Origin: Streptomyces sp. TSRI0107
GTDB lineage: Bacteria; Actinomycetota; Actinomycetes; Streptomycetales; Streptomycetaceae
NCBI RefSeq assembly: GCF_001905845.1
Contig: NZ_LIVZ01000008.1
Location: 186,001 to 250,000, forward strand
Length of the DNA stretch: 64,000 nucleotides
Direction of reading: 5' to 3'
Shown: positions 45,379-55,666 of the stretch, one piece after another
Layout: every line of letters begins with the position of its first letter
Numbering within the stretch: the stretch's first letter is position 1
The notes under the pieces: model-generated
Told to the model about the DNA's origin: nothing
The model's input: only the letters and a program-made list of their open reading frames with translations
The model's database searches: none
Position numbers and translations under genes: made by a program

Positions 45379-47168
45379 ACCGCCGTGGCCGCGACAAGCA
45401 GCGCGACCGCGCGGCCGAAGCGCTCGCCGAGGGCATGCGCCAGGTCCGCGCCCACCCGGCGCTGGCCGCCGTCGACTACCGCGTCTGCCGGCCCGACGGG
45501 TGCTCGAAGGCCCCCCGGGACGGCCTCGTCACCGCCGACAGCGACGGCCGGCTGCACATCCACCCCGACCGGCTCGCCGACCCCGCCCACTGGGCCTGGG
45601 CGCTCGCCCACGCCGCCCTCCACCTCGGCTTCGGACACCTCCCGGCGGCCACCGGCGAGCGCACCCAGCCCGACCGGTACGACCTCGCCGCCCGCTGCGT
45701 CGTCGTCAACCGCTTCCTGCTCACCCACCCCGTCGGACGGCCCCCCGACGACCTGCCCCTGTCGTACCCGGACGGCGACGAGGACCGGCTCGCCGCCCGC
45801 TGGCGCCGCGACGGCGTCCCCACCGCCTACGAGCGCTGCGGCACCGCCGGCGGCCAGGCCGACCAGCTGCTGGTGCCCTGGAACGGCTGGGGAGCACGGC
45901 CCGACTGGCAGCTGGCGTTCGCGACCGCGCTCACCCGCACCGTGTCCACCGCCCTGGACGTCGCGGGCGGCCGCCGCGACTCCATGGACGCCGAAGCCCC
46001 CGCACCCCGCCCCTGGGAGCGGGCACTGAGCTGGTTCGTCTCCTCCTACCCGCTGCTCGGCGGCATCGCCGCCGGCATCACCCTCGTCGCCGACGCCGAA
46101 CTCGCCCGCGCCCACGACATCGCCATCGCCGCCGTCGACGCCGAGGCGGGCGAGATCTACGTCAACCCGCTGCGCCACCTCGACGACGAGGAATGGCGGT
46201 TCGTCCTCGCCCACGAGATGCTGCACGCCGCCCTGCGCCACGGCGACCGCCGCGGCACCCGCGACCCCTACCTGTTCAACGTCGCCTGCGACTACGTCAT
46301 CAACGGCTGGCTGCGCGAGATGCAGGTCGGCACCATGCCCGAGGGCGTGCTGTACGACCCCGAGCTCGCCGGACTGTCCGCCGAGGAGGTCTACGACCGG
46401 ATCGCCGGCGACCTGCGCCGCGCCCGCCGCCTGGCCACCCTGCGCGGAAAGGGCGCCGGCGACGTCCTCGGCGCCCCCCTCGGACCGCCCGGCGACTACG
46501 TCGACCTCGACGGCTTCTACCGGCGCGGCCTCGCCCAGGGCCTCGACCTGCACCAGCGGCAGGACCGCGGCTTCCTGCCCGGCGGCCTGGTCGAGGAGAT
46601 CCGCGCGCTCAGCCACCCGCCGATGCCCTGGGACGCCCGCCTGGCCCGCTGGTTCGACGAGTTCGTGCCCCGCCCCGAACCGGTCCGCTCCTACGCCCGC
46701 CCCGCCCGCCGCCAGGCGTCCACCCCGGACATCCCCCGCGCCGGCCGGTACTTCCCGCCCGAGGAGGTGCCCCGCTGCACCTTCGGCGTCGTCCTCGACA
46801 CCTCCGGCTCCATGGACCGCACCCTGCTCGGCAAGGCCCTCGGCGCGATCGCCTCCTACGCCGAGGCCCGCGACGTACCGGCCGCGCGGGTCGTCTTCTG
46901 CGACGCCGCCCCGCACGACGCCGGCTATCTGCCCGTCACCGAGATCGCCGGCCGGGTCCGCGTGCACGGGCGGGGCGGTACGGTCCTGCAGCCCGGCATC
47001 GACCTGCTGCACCGCGCGGACGACTTCCCGCCCACCGCGCCCGTCCTGATCATCACCGACGGCTGGTGCGACGACATCCTGCGGGTGCGGCGCGAACACG
47101 CCTACCTGATTCCCCAGGGCGCCCGGCTCCCGTTCACCGCGCGTGGCCCGATCTTCCACGTGAGGTGA
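45375..47168 (+). CDS. vWA-domain protein with metallopeptidase-like domain (DUF2201 type)
   Basis: The product is 597 aa. A first histidine-rich segment (Ala-His-Ala-Ala-Leu-His-Leu-Gly-Phe-Gly-His) is near residue 82. The zinc motif His-Glu-Met-Leu-His is near residue 280 with Asp-Tyr-Val-Ile-Asn downstream. A C-terminal vWA domain starts near 470 with MIDAS Asp-Thr-Ser-Gly-Ser-Met and Ile-Ile-Thr-Asp-Gly. This layout is the DUF2201 'putative metallopeptidase plus vWA' family, usually paired with MoxR. The stop-start overlap (GTGA) shows coupling. It may be a metal-insertion or proteolytic partner; which role is not established for the family. Confidence 0.88.
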   Translation: MNRRGRDKQRDRAAEALAEGMRQVRAHPALAAVDYRVCRPDGCSKAPRDGLVTADSDGRLHIHPDRLADPAHWAWALAHAALHLGFGHLPAATGERTQPDRYDLAARCVVVNRFLLTHPVGRPPDDLPLSYPDGDEDRLAARWRRDGVPTAYERCGTAGGQADQLLVPWNGWGARPDWQLAFATALTRTVSTALDVAGGRRDSMDAEAPAPRPWERALSWFVSSYPLLGGIAAGITLVADAELARAHDIAIAAVDAEAGEIYVNPLRHLDDEEWRFVLAHEMLHAALRHGDRRGTRDPYLFNVACDYVINGWLREMQVGTMPEGVLYDPELAGLSAEEVYDRIAGDLRRARRLATLRGKGAGDVLGAPLGPPGDYVDLDGFYRRGLAQGLDLHQRQDRGFLPGGLVEEIRALSHPPMPWDARLARWFDEFVPRPEPVRSYARPARRQASTPDIPRAGRYFPPEEVPRCTFGVVLDTSGSMDRTLLGKALGAIASYAEARDVPAARVVFCDAAPHDAGYLPVTEIAGRVRVHGRGGTVLQPGIDLLHRADDFPPTAPVLIITDGWCDDILRVRREHAYLIPQGARLPFTARGPIFHVR

Positions 47169-47241
47169 GCCGGAGTGTGATCGGATGGGATCCGAACACC
47201 CGGATCCGGACCTGAGCCGGGACCATACGAAAGGAATGACC

Positions 47242-47667
47242 GTGGCCACCACGCGCTCCGCACACACCGTCTGGGAAGGCAACCTGCTCGAGGGCAACGG
47301 AGTCGTCACCTTCGACTCCTCCGGCATCGGCCAGCAGCCGGTGTCGTGGCCGTCGCGCGCCGAGCAGGCGAACGGCAAGACCAGCCCCGAGGAGCTGATC
47401 GCCGCCGCCCACTCCAGCTGCTTCTCCATGGCCCTGTCGCACGGCCTGGCCGGCGCCGGCACCCCGCCCACCAAGCTCGTCACCTCCGCCGACGTCACCT
47501 TCCAGCCCGGTGAGGGCATCACCGGCATCCACCTCACCGTCGAGGGCACGGTGCCGGGCCTCGACAACGACGCGTTCGTCGCCGCCGCGGAGGACGCCAA
47601 GGCCAACTGCCCCGTCAGCCAGGCCCTGAAGGCTGTTCCGATCACGCTGTCGGCGAAGCTCTCCTGA
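47242..47667 (+). CDS. OsmC/Ohr-family peroxiredoxin
   Basis: The product is 141 aa. The reactive cysteines appear as Ala-His-Ser-Ser-Cys-Phe (~residue 57) and Ala-Asn-Cys-Pro-Val-Ser-Gln-Ala (~121), with Pro-Glu-Glu-Leu-Ile-Ala-Ala-Ala ahead of the first. OsmC-type enzymes reduce organic hydroperoxides with the cysteine pair. I prefer GTG 47242 (AAGGA 6 bases upstream, N-terminus as in relatives) to ATG 47236, whose ribosome site would be too close. A hairpin terminator follows. Confidence 0.92.
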   Translation: MATTRSAHTVWEGNLLEGNGVVTFDSSGIGQQPVSWPSRAEQANGKTSPEELIAAAHSSCFSMALSHGLAGAGTPPTKLVTSADVTFQPGEGITGIHLTVEGTVPGLDNDAFVAAAEDAKANCPVSQALKAVPITLSAKLS

Positions 47668-47697
47668 CCCGGACGGGCAGTTGACGCATGCTTGAAG

Positions 47698-47725
47698 CAG
47701 GCCGTCCCCGCAACGGGGCGGCCTG
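47698..47725 (+). terminator. Stem-loop after osmC
   Basis: CAGGCCGTCCCCG pairs with CGGGGCGGCCTG (47698-47710 with 47714-47725) over 12 bp with one bulged base; short loop. Confidence 0.65.
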
Positions 47726-47799
47726 CACGGCGCTCGGCGCGGTTCACGGACGGGGCGCGGGGGGTATCAACGCCCTGCGCCGAGGTGGAGAGGAAGACG

Positions 47800-49170
47800 A
47801 TGGCGGCGGGAACGACCAGTAGTACGGCGGTACTCGACTCCGCCACCCGCGAGCACACCCGCATGCTGATGTTATTCAGCCTGGCCGGCCGGATACTCCC
47901 GGTCGACGACGGGCAGGGACCGCTCGTCGACCGCTACGACTTCGGACGCTTCGCCCCGCACCTGGTGACCGGCGCCGCCCTGCTCCCCGTGCCGGTGCTC
48001 GCCCTGCGCCCCCGGCCCGCGGACCTCGGACTGCCCAACGGCGACCACGGACTCACCCTCGACCGGGCCGGGATCCTCGTCGTCACCACCCCGCGCGGCG
48101 ACGCGACCCTGCTGCTGGACTGCGAGTTCACCGGCGAGACCTCGTCCACGGCGGTCGCCGCGTGGCTCGCCGACACCTGCTTCGACCGCGGCCTGCTCAC
48201 CCTGGAGGGCCGCCCCCTGCTCGACGTGGTCGCCGAACGGCTCGGCCTGGACACCCCGTTGCGCTTCGGACAGAACGTGCACCAGCTCGTCTTCCCCGGC
48301 GGCCGGCTGCTGAACGAACTGCTCACCGCCGGAGCCGAGGGCGGCGCCCCCCTGTTCGGCCCGCTCAACGAGATCGTCTACCGCGGCAAGATGGCGGGCG
48401 GCCCCAGCGTGCCGCCCAACCTCAAGAATCAGGGTGCCATGCTCTCCGCGCACGGCCGCGGCGTCTCCGTGCAGGCCGGCTGGGCCCCGCACGTGGAGAA
48501 CGGCCTCGCCCTCGTCGCCGTCGGCATGGTCTCCGCGCTGGCCGTGCTGCAACGCACCCGGCTCGCCGCGTTCGCCATGATGCGCGCCAACGAACAGGCC
48601 CGCGCCGACTCCCCGCAGAACGTCCGCACCCTCATCTCCCGCCTCTCGGCCGGCGTCAACGAACTCCAACTCGACCTCGCCTTCGGCGTCGAGGCCTACG
48701 TCGACAGCCTGCTCATCCCCGAGATGCTGATGGAGGGCTTCCAGTCGTCCCTGCGCGACACCCTCGGCATCCGCGACAGCCTCGACAACTCGGCCCGCAT
48801 GGTGGAACGCCTCACCTCCGTCATCAACGCCCGCTCCGCGGCCCTGGACGCCGCCCTCGCCGAACGCGACGAGGCCCGCGACCGCACCATCTCCGGACTC
48901 GTCGCCGCGGCCACCCTGATCGCCCTGCCGCCGACCCTGCTGCTCGCGTTCTTCGGCGTGAACGGCTCCAACGTCGACGAGAAACGTTCCATCCTCGACC
49001 TCGGCAGCTACGGCATCGCCTACCTGCTGGCCTGGCTGCCCTTCATCATCCTCGTCGTGATCGGCTACCTGCTGCTCAGGCGGGCCGGCACAGGCTCCGG
49101 CGAGCTGCTCTCACCGTCCGACGACGGGCCCCCGCCCGTCCCCGCACCACGCACTACCCCCGGGAGCTGA
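47800..49170 (+). CDS. CorA-like two-helix membrane protein
   Basis: The product is 456 aa from ATG 47800 (GGAGAGGAAG upstream; the frame opens 36 codons earlier). The large N-terminal part is soluble and helical. The last ~80 residues have two transmembrane helices; the first ends Leu-Ala-Phe-Phe-Gly-Val-Asn-Gly-Ser-Asn, where CorA Mg2+ channels have Gly-Met-Asn. The second helix lies ~20 residues on. A coiled stretch (Asn-Ala-Arg-Ser-Ala-Ala-Leu-Asp-Ala-Ala-Leu) leads into the membrane as in CorA. The N-terminus is not clearly CorA, so the assignment is tentative. It ends 6 bases before the phosphodiesterase gene. Confidence 0.5.
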   Translation: MAAGTTSSTAVLDSATREHTRMLMLFSLAGRILPVDDGQGPLVDRYDFGRFAPHLVTGAALLPVPVLALRPRPADLGLPNGDHGLTLDRAGILVVTTPRGDATLLLDCEFTGETSSTAVAAWLADTCFDRGLLTLEGRPLLDVVAERLGLDTPLRFGQNVHQLVFPGGRLLNELLTAGAEGGAPLFGPLNEIVYRGKMAGGPSVPPNLKNQGAMLSAHGRGVSVQAGWAPHVENGLALVAVGMVSALAVLQRTRLAAFAMMRANEQARADSPQNVRTLISRLSAGVNELQLDLAFGVEAYVDSLLIPEMLMEGFQSSLRDTLGIRDSLDNSARMVERLTSVINARSAALDAALAERDEARDRTISGLVAAATLIALPPTLLLAFFGVNGSNVDEKRSILDLGSYGIAYLLAWLPFIILVVIGYLLLRRAGTGSGELLSPSDDGPPPVPAPRTTPGS

Positions 49171-49176
49171 CCGCCC

Positions 49177-49950
49177 ATGACCCGACGCCCCGCCGTCTCC
49201 GCCCACCGCGGCGGATCCGAGACCTTCGGCCCCGCCACCTGGCAGGCGTACGAGGACGCGCTGCTCTCCGGAGCCGAGTACGTCGAGTTCGACATCCGCC
49301 GCACCTTCGACGGCGTCCTCGTCGTCTACCACGACCCCCGGGTACGGCACACCGGCCCGCTGCTGTCCGAGCTGACCCACGCCGAACTCAGCGAACGCGC
49401 CGGCTACCCCGTGCCCGTCGTCGACGAGGTCATGGAACTGATCGCCGGAAAGCTGATCGGCCACCTCGACCTGAAGGAGACCGGCTACGAGGCCCACGTC
49501 ATCGACCGGGCCATCGACCTGCTCGGCGAGGACGGCTTCGTCGCCACCACCCTGGAGGACAGCTCCGTCGCCGCGATCACCCGCGCCTACCCCGGTGTGA
49601 AGACCGCGCTCTCCCTCGGCCGGGACCGCAAGGAGATCGGCGCGGCCCGGCTCGCCACGACCCGGCTCAGCGAACTGTTCCCCATGCGCCGGGTGCGCGC
49701 CTGCGGCGCCCACGGCGTCGCCGTGCACCAGCGCCTGGCCCGCGCCAACGTCCTGCGCGAAGCCGCCCGGAACGGCCTGTTCACCATGGTCTGGACGGTC
49801 AACGACGACACCGCGATGAGCGGCTTCCTCGCCGACCCGCGCGTCGACGTGCTGATCACCGACCGGCCGCGCCGCGCCCTCGACCTGCGCGGCGGGCCGC
49901 CGGAGGCCGACGGACGGGACACCCAGGCCGCCGAGCCCTCCCGCCCCTGA
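49177..49950 (+). CDS. Glycerophosphodiester phosphodiesterase
   Basis: The 257-aa GDPD TIM barrel has Ser-Ala-His-Arg-Gly-Gly at residues 8-13, the metal-binding Val-Glu-Phe-Asp-Ile-Arg and Tyr-His-Asp-Pro, Ile-Gly-His-Leu-Asp-Leu-Lys, and the C-terminal Val-Trp-Thr-Val-Asn-Asp with Asp-Val-Leu-Ile-Thr-Asp. These residues hydrolyse glycerophosphodiesters to glycerol 3-phosphate and an alcohol. No signal peptide is present, so it is likely cytoplasmic. It lies right behind the CorA-like gene and may share its transcript. Confidence 0.92.
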   Translation: MTRRPAVSAHRGGSETFGPATWQAYEDALLSGAEYVEFDIRRTFDGVLVVYHDPRVRHTGPLLSELTHAELSERAGYPVPVVDEVMELIAGKLIGHLDLKETGYEAHVIDRAIDLLGEDGFVATTLEDSSVAAITRAYPGVKTALSLGRDRKEIGAARLATTRLSELFPMRRVRACGAHGVAVHQRLARANVLREAARNGLFTMVWTVNDDTAMSGFLADPRVDVLITDRPRRALDLRGGPPEADGRDTQAAEPSRP

Positions 49951-50053
49951 GGGACGGCCCCGGCCCCCCTGCGGGGGATGCCCCATTGACAGCGGACGGC
50001 TCAGGATCTGTGCTGGAAAGCGAGGGGATCCCTGCGGACGAGGGGTGACAGCG

Positions 50054-51918
<1,865 letters not shown>

Positions 51919-51922
<4 letters not shown>

Positions 51923-52123
51923 GGGGTGTCTCGTCGATCAGGCCGGATCAGGGAGCGGCGTCTGGTGCCGTGCATCGCAAGGCGGAGGAGGGAGTCGATG
52001 CGATGGGGGTCCCCCCTGCTCGAGCGGAGCCGAGAGCTTGGGGGAATCGGGGACCGACGACAACGCGGCGAGGCGCGGTGCCAGACGCCGCGAGCCCGGC
52101 CTGATCGGCAAGACACCCCCTAG
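51919..52123. mobile_element. 205-bp MITE-like inverted-repeat element
   Basis: The ends at 51919-51946 and 52096-52123 are a 28-bp inverted repeat matching at 26 positions, each ending in CTAG. Inside are further complementary arms (GGCGTCTGG and CCAGACGCC) and, at 52004-52045, the short repeat GGGGGTCCCCCCTGCTCGAG with its partner GAGAGCTTGGGGGA, which is common in Streptomyces genomes. No transposase is encoded, so it is a non-autonomous element. It lies between two genes that converge (dnaK and helR), and the dnaK TAG stop is in its left end. Confidence 0.85.
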
Positions 52124-52130
52124 CGAGGGC

Positions 52131-54281
52131 TCACCGGCCGGTGAGGACGACGAGCCGCTGGGTCGCCCGGGTCATCGCGACATAGCGGTCGACCGCGCCT
52201 TCGACGCCCGTGCCGAACCCCTCCGGGTCGACGAGGACGACCAGGTCGAACTCGAGCCCCTTCGCCAGCTCCGGAGTCAGCGACCGGACCCGGGGCCTCG
52301 CCCGGAACGCGGGATCGCCGATGACACAGGCCGTGCCGTCGGCATGCTCGGCGAGCCAGCCGTCGAGCACCGCGTCCAGCTCCGACACCGCCCCGTACCG
52401 GACGGGCACCCCGCTGGAGCGGACCGACGCCGGCACGTTGGCGTCCGGCAGCACGGCCCGGATGACCGGCTCGGCCTCCGCCATGACCTCCTCCGGCGTC
52501 CGGTAGTTGATGCTCAGCGACGCCACGTCGACCCGGTCGAACCCGACCCGCTCCAGCCGCTCCCGCCACGACTCCGTGAACCCGCGGCGGGCCTGCGCGC
52601 GGTCCCCGACGATGGTGAAACTCCGCGACGGGCACCGCAGCAGCAGCATCTGCCACTCCGCGTCCGTCAGCTCCTGGGCCTCGTCCACGACGATGTGCGC
52701 GAACGGACCGTCGAGCGGCCGCGGATCGGCGCCGGGCAGCGCGGACTCGTCGACCAGGCTGTCCTGGAGGTCCCGCCCGAGCAGCATCGTCACCGCGCCC
52801 TCCCCGTCGGTGTCGGCCGCCACCAGGTTGTCGATGACACCGGCCATGCGCTCCCGCTCGGCGGCGACGGACGCGTCGTGCCGGCGCCGGCGCCGGGCCG
52901 CCTGCGGGTCGCCGAGCCGCTGCCGGGCCGCGTCCAGCAGCGGCAGGTCGGACACGGTCCAGGCCTGCGGGGCCGCCTCGCGCTGGAGCTTGCGCACCTC
53001 GTCGGGCGCGAGCCAGGGAGCGCACATCCGCAGATACGCGGGCACCGACCAGAGGTCCCCGACGAGGTCCGCCGGGTCCAGCAGCGGCCACGCCCGCTCA
53101 AGGGTCTCCACCAGTTCCTCGTCGCGCCGCAGCTGCCTGCCGAACAACTCGGGCGGCACGTCCCCGTCGAGCTTGTCCAGCAGGATCGTGACCAGCGCCT
53201 CCCAGATCTGCTCGCGCGCCTCGTTGTGCGCAGTGCCGGGTTCCGGAGCCTCGAACGCCTCCGCCCAGTCGCCGGCGGTCAGCCGGACGTCCGCCCAGTC
53301 GGTCGACACCGTCATCCCCGCGACGGGCGGCTCCTCGTAGAACGCGACGGCCTTCTCGATCGCCCTCACCATGTCCGCCGACGACTTCAACGCGGCCACC
53401 TCCGGGTCGCTCTCGACCCCCGCCCCGGCTCCCTCGGCGACGAGATCCCGCAGCGTGCAGGTCCGCACGCCCTCCTCGCCGAGGCTGGGCAGCACATCGG
53501 CGACGTAGGCCAGGTACGGCTGGTGCGGACCGACGAACAGCACGCCGCCCCGACGGTGACCGAGGCGGGGATCGGAGTACAGGAGGTAGGCGGAGCGGTG
53601 CAGCGCCACGACGGTCTTGCCGGTGCCCGGCCCGCCGTCGACGACGAGCGCGCCCTGCGAGCCCGCCCGGATGACGGCGTCCTGGTCGGCCTGGATGGTG
53701 GCCAGCACGTCCCGCATCCGCGCCGAACGGCTGCCGCCCAGGCCGGCGATGAACGCGGACTGGTCGTCGAGCGCGGCATGCCCGTCGAGAGCGTCCGCGG
53801 CGAACACCTCGTCCCAGTAGTCGCCGACCCGGCCGCCGGTCCAGCGATACCTGCGGCGGCTCACCAGCCCCATCGGGTCGGCGTGGGTCGCGGCGAAGAA
53901 CGGCTCGGCCGCGGGGGAGCGCCAGTCGACCAGCAGCCGACGCCCCTGGCTGTCGGTGAGGCCGAGGCGCCCGATGTAGACCGGCTCCGGGTCGTCCGCG
54001 CCGACGACGCGGCCGAGGCACAGGTCCAGGCCGAAGCGGCGCAGGGCACGCAGCCGGCCGGTCAGCCGGTGGATCTCCAGGTCCCGCTCCAGCGCCTCCC
54101 GGCCGACGCCGCCGGGCGCCCTGCGCAGTTCGTCGAGACGGTCGGACAGCTCGGCGATCGCCTGTTCGAGGCTCTCCGCGACGGCCGCGAAGTGCCGTTC
54201 GTCGGCGGCGATCAGCTCCGGGGCGGCCTTGGCGGACAGACGGTCGGGCAGGTCGAACGCGCCGGACATCAGCACACGCAC
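52131..54281 (-). CDS. helR: HelR/HelD-type RNA polymerase-recycling ATPase
   Basis: The product is 716 aa from GTG 54281 (GAGGGA 8 bases upstream); an ATG at 54269 is possible. A coiled-coil N-terminus (~20-90) leads to a UvrD-like motor: Walker A Gly-Gly-Pro-Gly-Thr-Gly-Lys-Thr at 216-223, Val-Val-Asp-Glu-Ala-Gln-Glu near 530, Gly-Asp-Arg-Ala-Gln and Val-Ala-Met-Thr-Arg-Ala-Thr-Gln at the end. HelD proteins pull nucleic acid out of RNA polymerase; HelR of S. venezuelae also removes rifampicin and gives resistance. The promoter carries a RAE-type palindrome, typical of rifamycin-induced genes, which supports helR over a general HelD. Confidence 0.88.
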   Translation of the reverse strand: MRVLMSGAFDLPDRLSAKAAPELIAADERHFAAVAESLEQAIAELSDRLDELRRAPGGVGREALERDLEIHRLTGRLRALRRFGLDLCLGRVVGADDPEPVYIGRLGLTDSQGRRLLVDWRSPAAEPFFAATHADPMGLVSRRRYRWTGGRVGDYWDEVFAADALDGHAALDDQSAFIAGLGGSRSARMRDVLATIQADQDAVIRAGSQGALVVDGGPGTGKTVVALHRSAYLLYSDPRLGHRRGGVLFVGPHQPYLAYVADVLPSLGEEGVRTCTLRDLVAEGAGAGVESDPEVAALKSSADMVRAIEKAVAFYEEPPVAGMTVSTDWADVRLTAGDWAEAFEAPEPGTAHNEAREQIWEALVTILLDKLDGDVPPELFGRQLRRDEELVETLERAWPLLDPADLVGDLWSVPAYLRMCAPWLAPDEVRKLQREAAPQAWTVSDLPLLDAARQRLGDPQAARRRRRHDASVAAERERMAGVIDNLVAADTDGEGAVTMLLGRDLQDSLVDESALPGADPRPLDGPFAHIVVDEAQELTDAEWQMLLLRCPSRSFTIVGDRAQARRGFTESWRERLERVGFDRVDVASLSINYRTPEEVMAEAEPVIRAVLPDANVPASVRSSGVPVRYGAVSELDAVLDGWLAEHADGTACVIGDPAFRARPRVRSLTPELAKGLEFDLVVLVDPEGFGTGVEGAVDRYVAMTRATQRLVVLTGR

Positions 54282-54340
54282 TTCGCGAATCCCTCATTTC
54301 CGCAGGTTCTGGCTTCGAGGGAGTGATTCTGCGGCACGAA

Positions 54341-54363
54341 GGGGGCCTTGCCGCAAGGCCCCC
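54341..54363. promoter_or_regulatory. Rifamycin-associated element (RAE)-type palindrome upstream of helR
   Basis: Arms GGGGGCCTTGC (54341-54351) and GCAAGGCCCCC (54353-54363) form a perfect 11-bp inverted repeat around one central base. The core CTTGC-x-GCAAG with flanking G/C tracts is, from memory, the RAE that marks rifamycin-induced resistance genes. It lies 60 bases upstream of helR. Confidence 0.85.
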
Positions 54364-54408
54364 TGTGCGCTATACGTTAAGAGTGGCGGGGAGTGCGTCG
54401 ACGCCCGA

Positions 54409-54440
54409 GCGGTCCGCTCGGCGGACGATCGGCGGACCGC
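54409..54440 (-). terminator. Hairpin after narI
   Basis: GCGGTCCGC (54409-54417) pairs perfectly with GCGGACCGC (54432-54440) over 9 bp around 14 bases, just past the narI stop. It probably ends nar transcription before it runs into the helR promoter. Confidence 0.55.
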
Positions 54441-54452
54441 CGGTACCGCCTT

Positions 54453-55175
54453 CTAGAACCCCGCCCGTTCCCAGCCCCGCTGCTCCGGCCGCGGACCCAA
54501 CTGCCGGGAATCCCGCGTGCGGTAGACCACATACGGGCGGAACAGGTACTGCACGGGCGCACTGAACATGTGCACCAGCCGGGTGTACGGCACCATCGCG
54601 ATCAGCACCATCCCGACCGCCGCGTGGATCCTGTACAGCAGCGGCACACCCTCCATCAGCCCAGTGTCCGGCTGGAGGGTGAACAGGCTGCGCGACCAAG
54701 GCGCGATGGACTCCCGGTAGTTGTAGCCGTCGCCGGACGCGTGGGCCAGCTTGGCGACCATACCCAGCACGATCGACGCGAGCAGCACCAGACACATCAG
54801 CTTGTCGTTGGCGGTCGTCGCGCGGAAGACGGGCGCCTTGGTCCGCCGACGGTATACGAGCAACAGGATCCCGACGACCGTCAGCACGCCGGCCGCCGTC
54901 CCGCCGTACAGCGAGAACAGGTGGTACGTGTGCTCGGTGATCCCGGGCCCGTCGGTCCACGACATCGGGACGAACAGGCCGACGACATGCCCCACCAGCA
55001 CGAACAGGATGCCGTAGTGGAAGGCGGGGGAGGCGATGTTCAGCAGCTTCGACTCGTACAGCTGCGACGAGCGCGTGGTCCAGCCGAACTTGTCGTAGCG
55101 GTACCGCCACACCAGCCCGGCCACCAGCAGGACGAAGGCGAGGTAGGGCAGTACGCCCCAGAGGAGGACGGTCAT
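54453..55175 (-). CDS. narI: Respiratory nitrate reductase gamma subunit (NarI), intact
   Basis: The 240-aa NarI has five hydrophobic helices and the heme-binding histidines in Ala-Phe-His-Tyr-Gly-Ile, Val-Gly-His-Val-Val and Arg-Ile-His-Ala-Ala. It normally takes electrons from menaquinol and hands them to NarH. Because narG and narH are broken here, NarI has no partner from this locus; it could only serve another nar operon. The ATG overlaps the narJ stop by 4 bases. Confidence 0.93.
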   Translation of the reverse strand: MTVLLWGVLPYLAFVLLVAGLVWRYRYDKFGWTTRSSQLYESKLLNIASPAFHYGILFVLVGHVVGLFVPMSWTDGPGITEHTYHLFSLYGGTAAGVLTVVGILLLVYRRRTKAPVFRATTANDKLMCLVLLASIVLGMVAKLAHASGDGYNYRESIAPWSRSLFTLQPDTGLMEGVPLLYRIHAAVGMVLIAMVPYTRLVHMFSAPVQYLFRPYVVYRTRDSRQLGPRPEQRGWERAGF

Positions 55176-55666
55176 CGGCGCGCTCCGGTGTATACAGTCG
55201 GCAGTGTGGCGCATACGGCCTCCAGGACGCATGCATACGGTGTGCCGAAGTCGGTCAGCCGCGCACGGAGTTCCTCGAGAGCGGCGCGGTACTCCGTCAG
55301 CAGCCCCGTGTCGCCGGTGCGGGCCGCGAACTCCAGCACCGCCGGCAGGAAGTCCGGCAGCTCCTCGCCGCTGAACTCCAGGCCGTGGGCGCGGTAGACC
55401 TCCTTGAAGCGGACCAGCGACATCCCGCGCCGCCGCGTGTCCCCGTCCCGCCACCAGCTCAGGTACAGACTGTGCCGGTTCTTGAAGTCGAAGACCTGCA
55501 CGTAGTGCGCGGCCAGCTCGTGCGCCGGGGTGACGGCCGCGTGGTCGGTGAACTCCCGCAGCTGCGGGGCCGCTTCGCGCAGCAGCGGGAGCCGGGCGCG
55601 GAAGTCGTCGTCGGGGTAGGTCCGGCAGAGCGCCGCCGCCTGGTACAGCACCGCGTCCGAGGGCAT
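55172..55666 (-). CDS. narJ: Nitrate reductase assembly chaperone NarJ, intact
   Basis: The 164-aa NarJ/TorD-type chaperone normally aids molybdenum cofactor loading into NarG. Visible features are Ala-Ala-Leu-Cys-Arg-Thr-Tyr-Pro-Asp, Glu-Leu-Ala-Ala-His-Tyr-Val, Asp-Phe-Lys-Asn-Arg-His-Ser-Leu-Tyr-Leu and Tyr-Arg-Ala-His-Gly-Leu. The ATG at 55666 shares a base with the narH-fragment stop (TGATG), so translation was coupled to narH before the deletion. Its client from this operon no longer exists. Confidence 0.9.
   Translation of the reverse strand: MPSDAVLYQAAALCRTYPDDDFRARLPLLREAAPQLREFTDHAAVTPAHELAAHYVQVFDFKNRHSLYLSWWRDGDTRRRGMSLVRFKEVYRAHGLEFSGEELPDFLPAVLEFAARTGDTGLLTEYRAALEELRARLTDFGTPYACVLEAVCATLPTVYTGARR

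Noticed and set aside
44317..47168. MoxR-vWA pair as a three-part conflict (VMAP-type) defence system
   Set aside because: No third effector gene: the flanking genes are an APC permease and OsmC, both housekeeping. The two-gene architecture fits the DUF2201 pairing.
49986..50014. TTGACA at 49986 as a full sigma-70-type promoter for dnaK
   Set aside because: No acceptable -10 hexamer at 16-18 bases; noted only as a possible -35.
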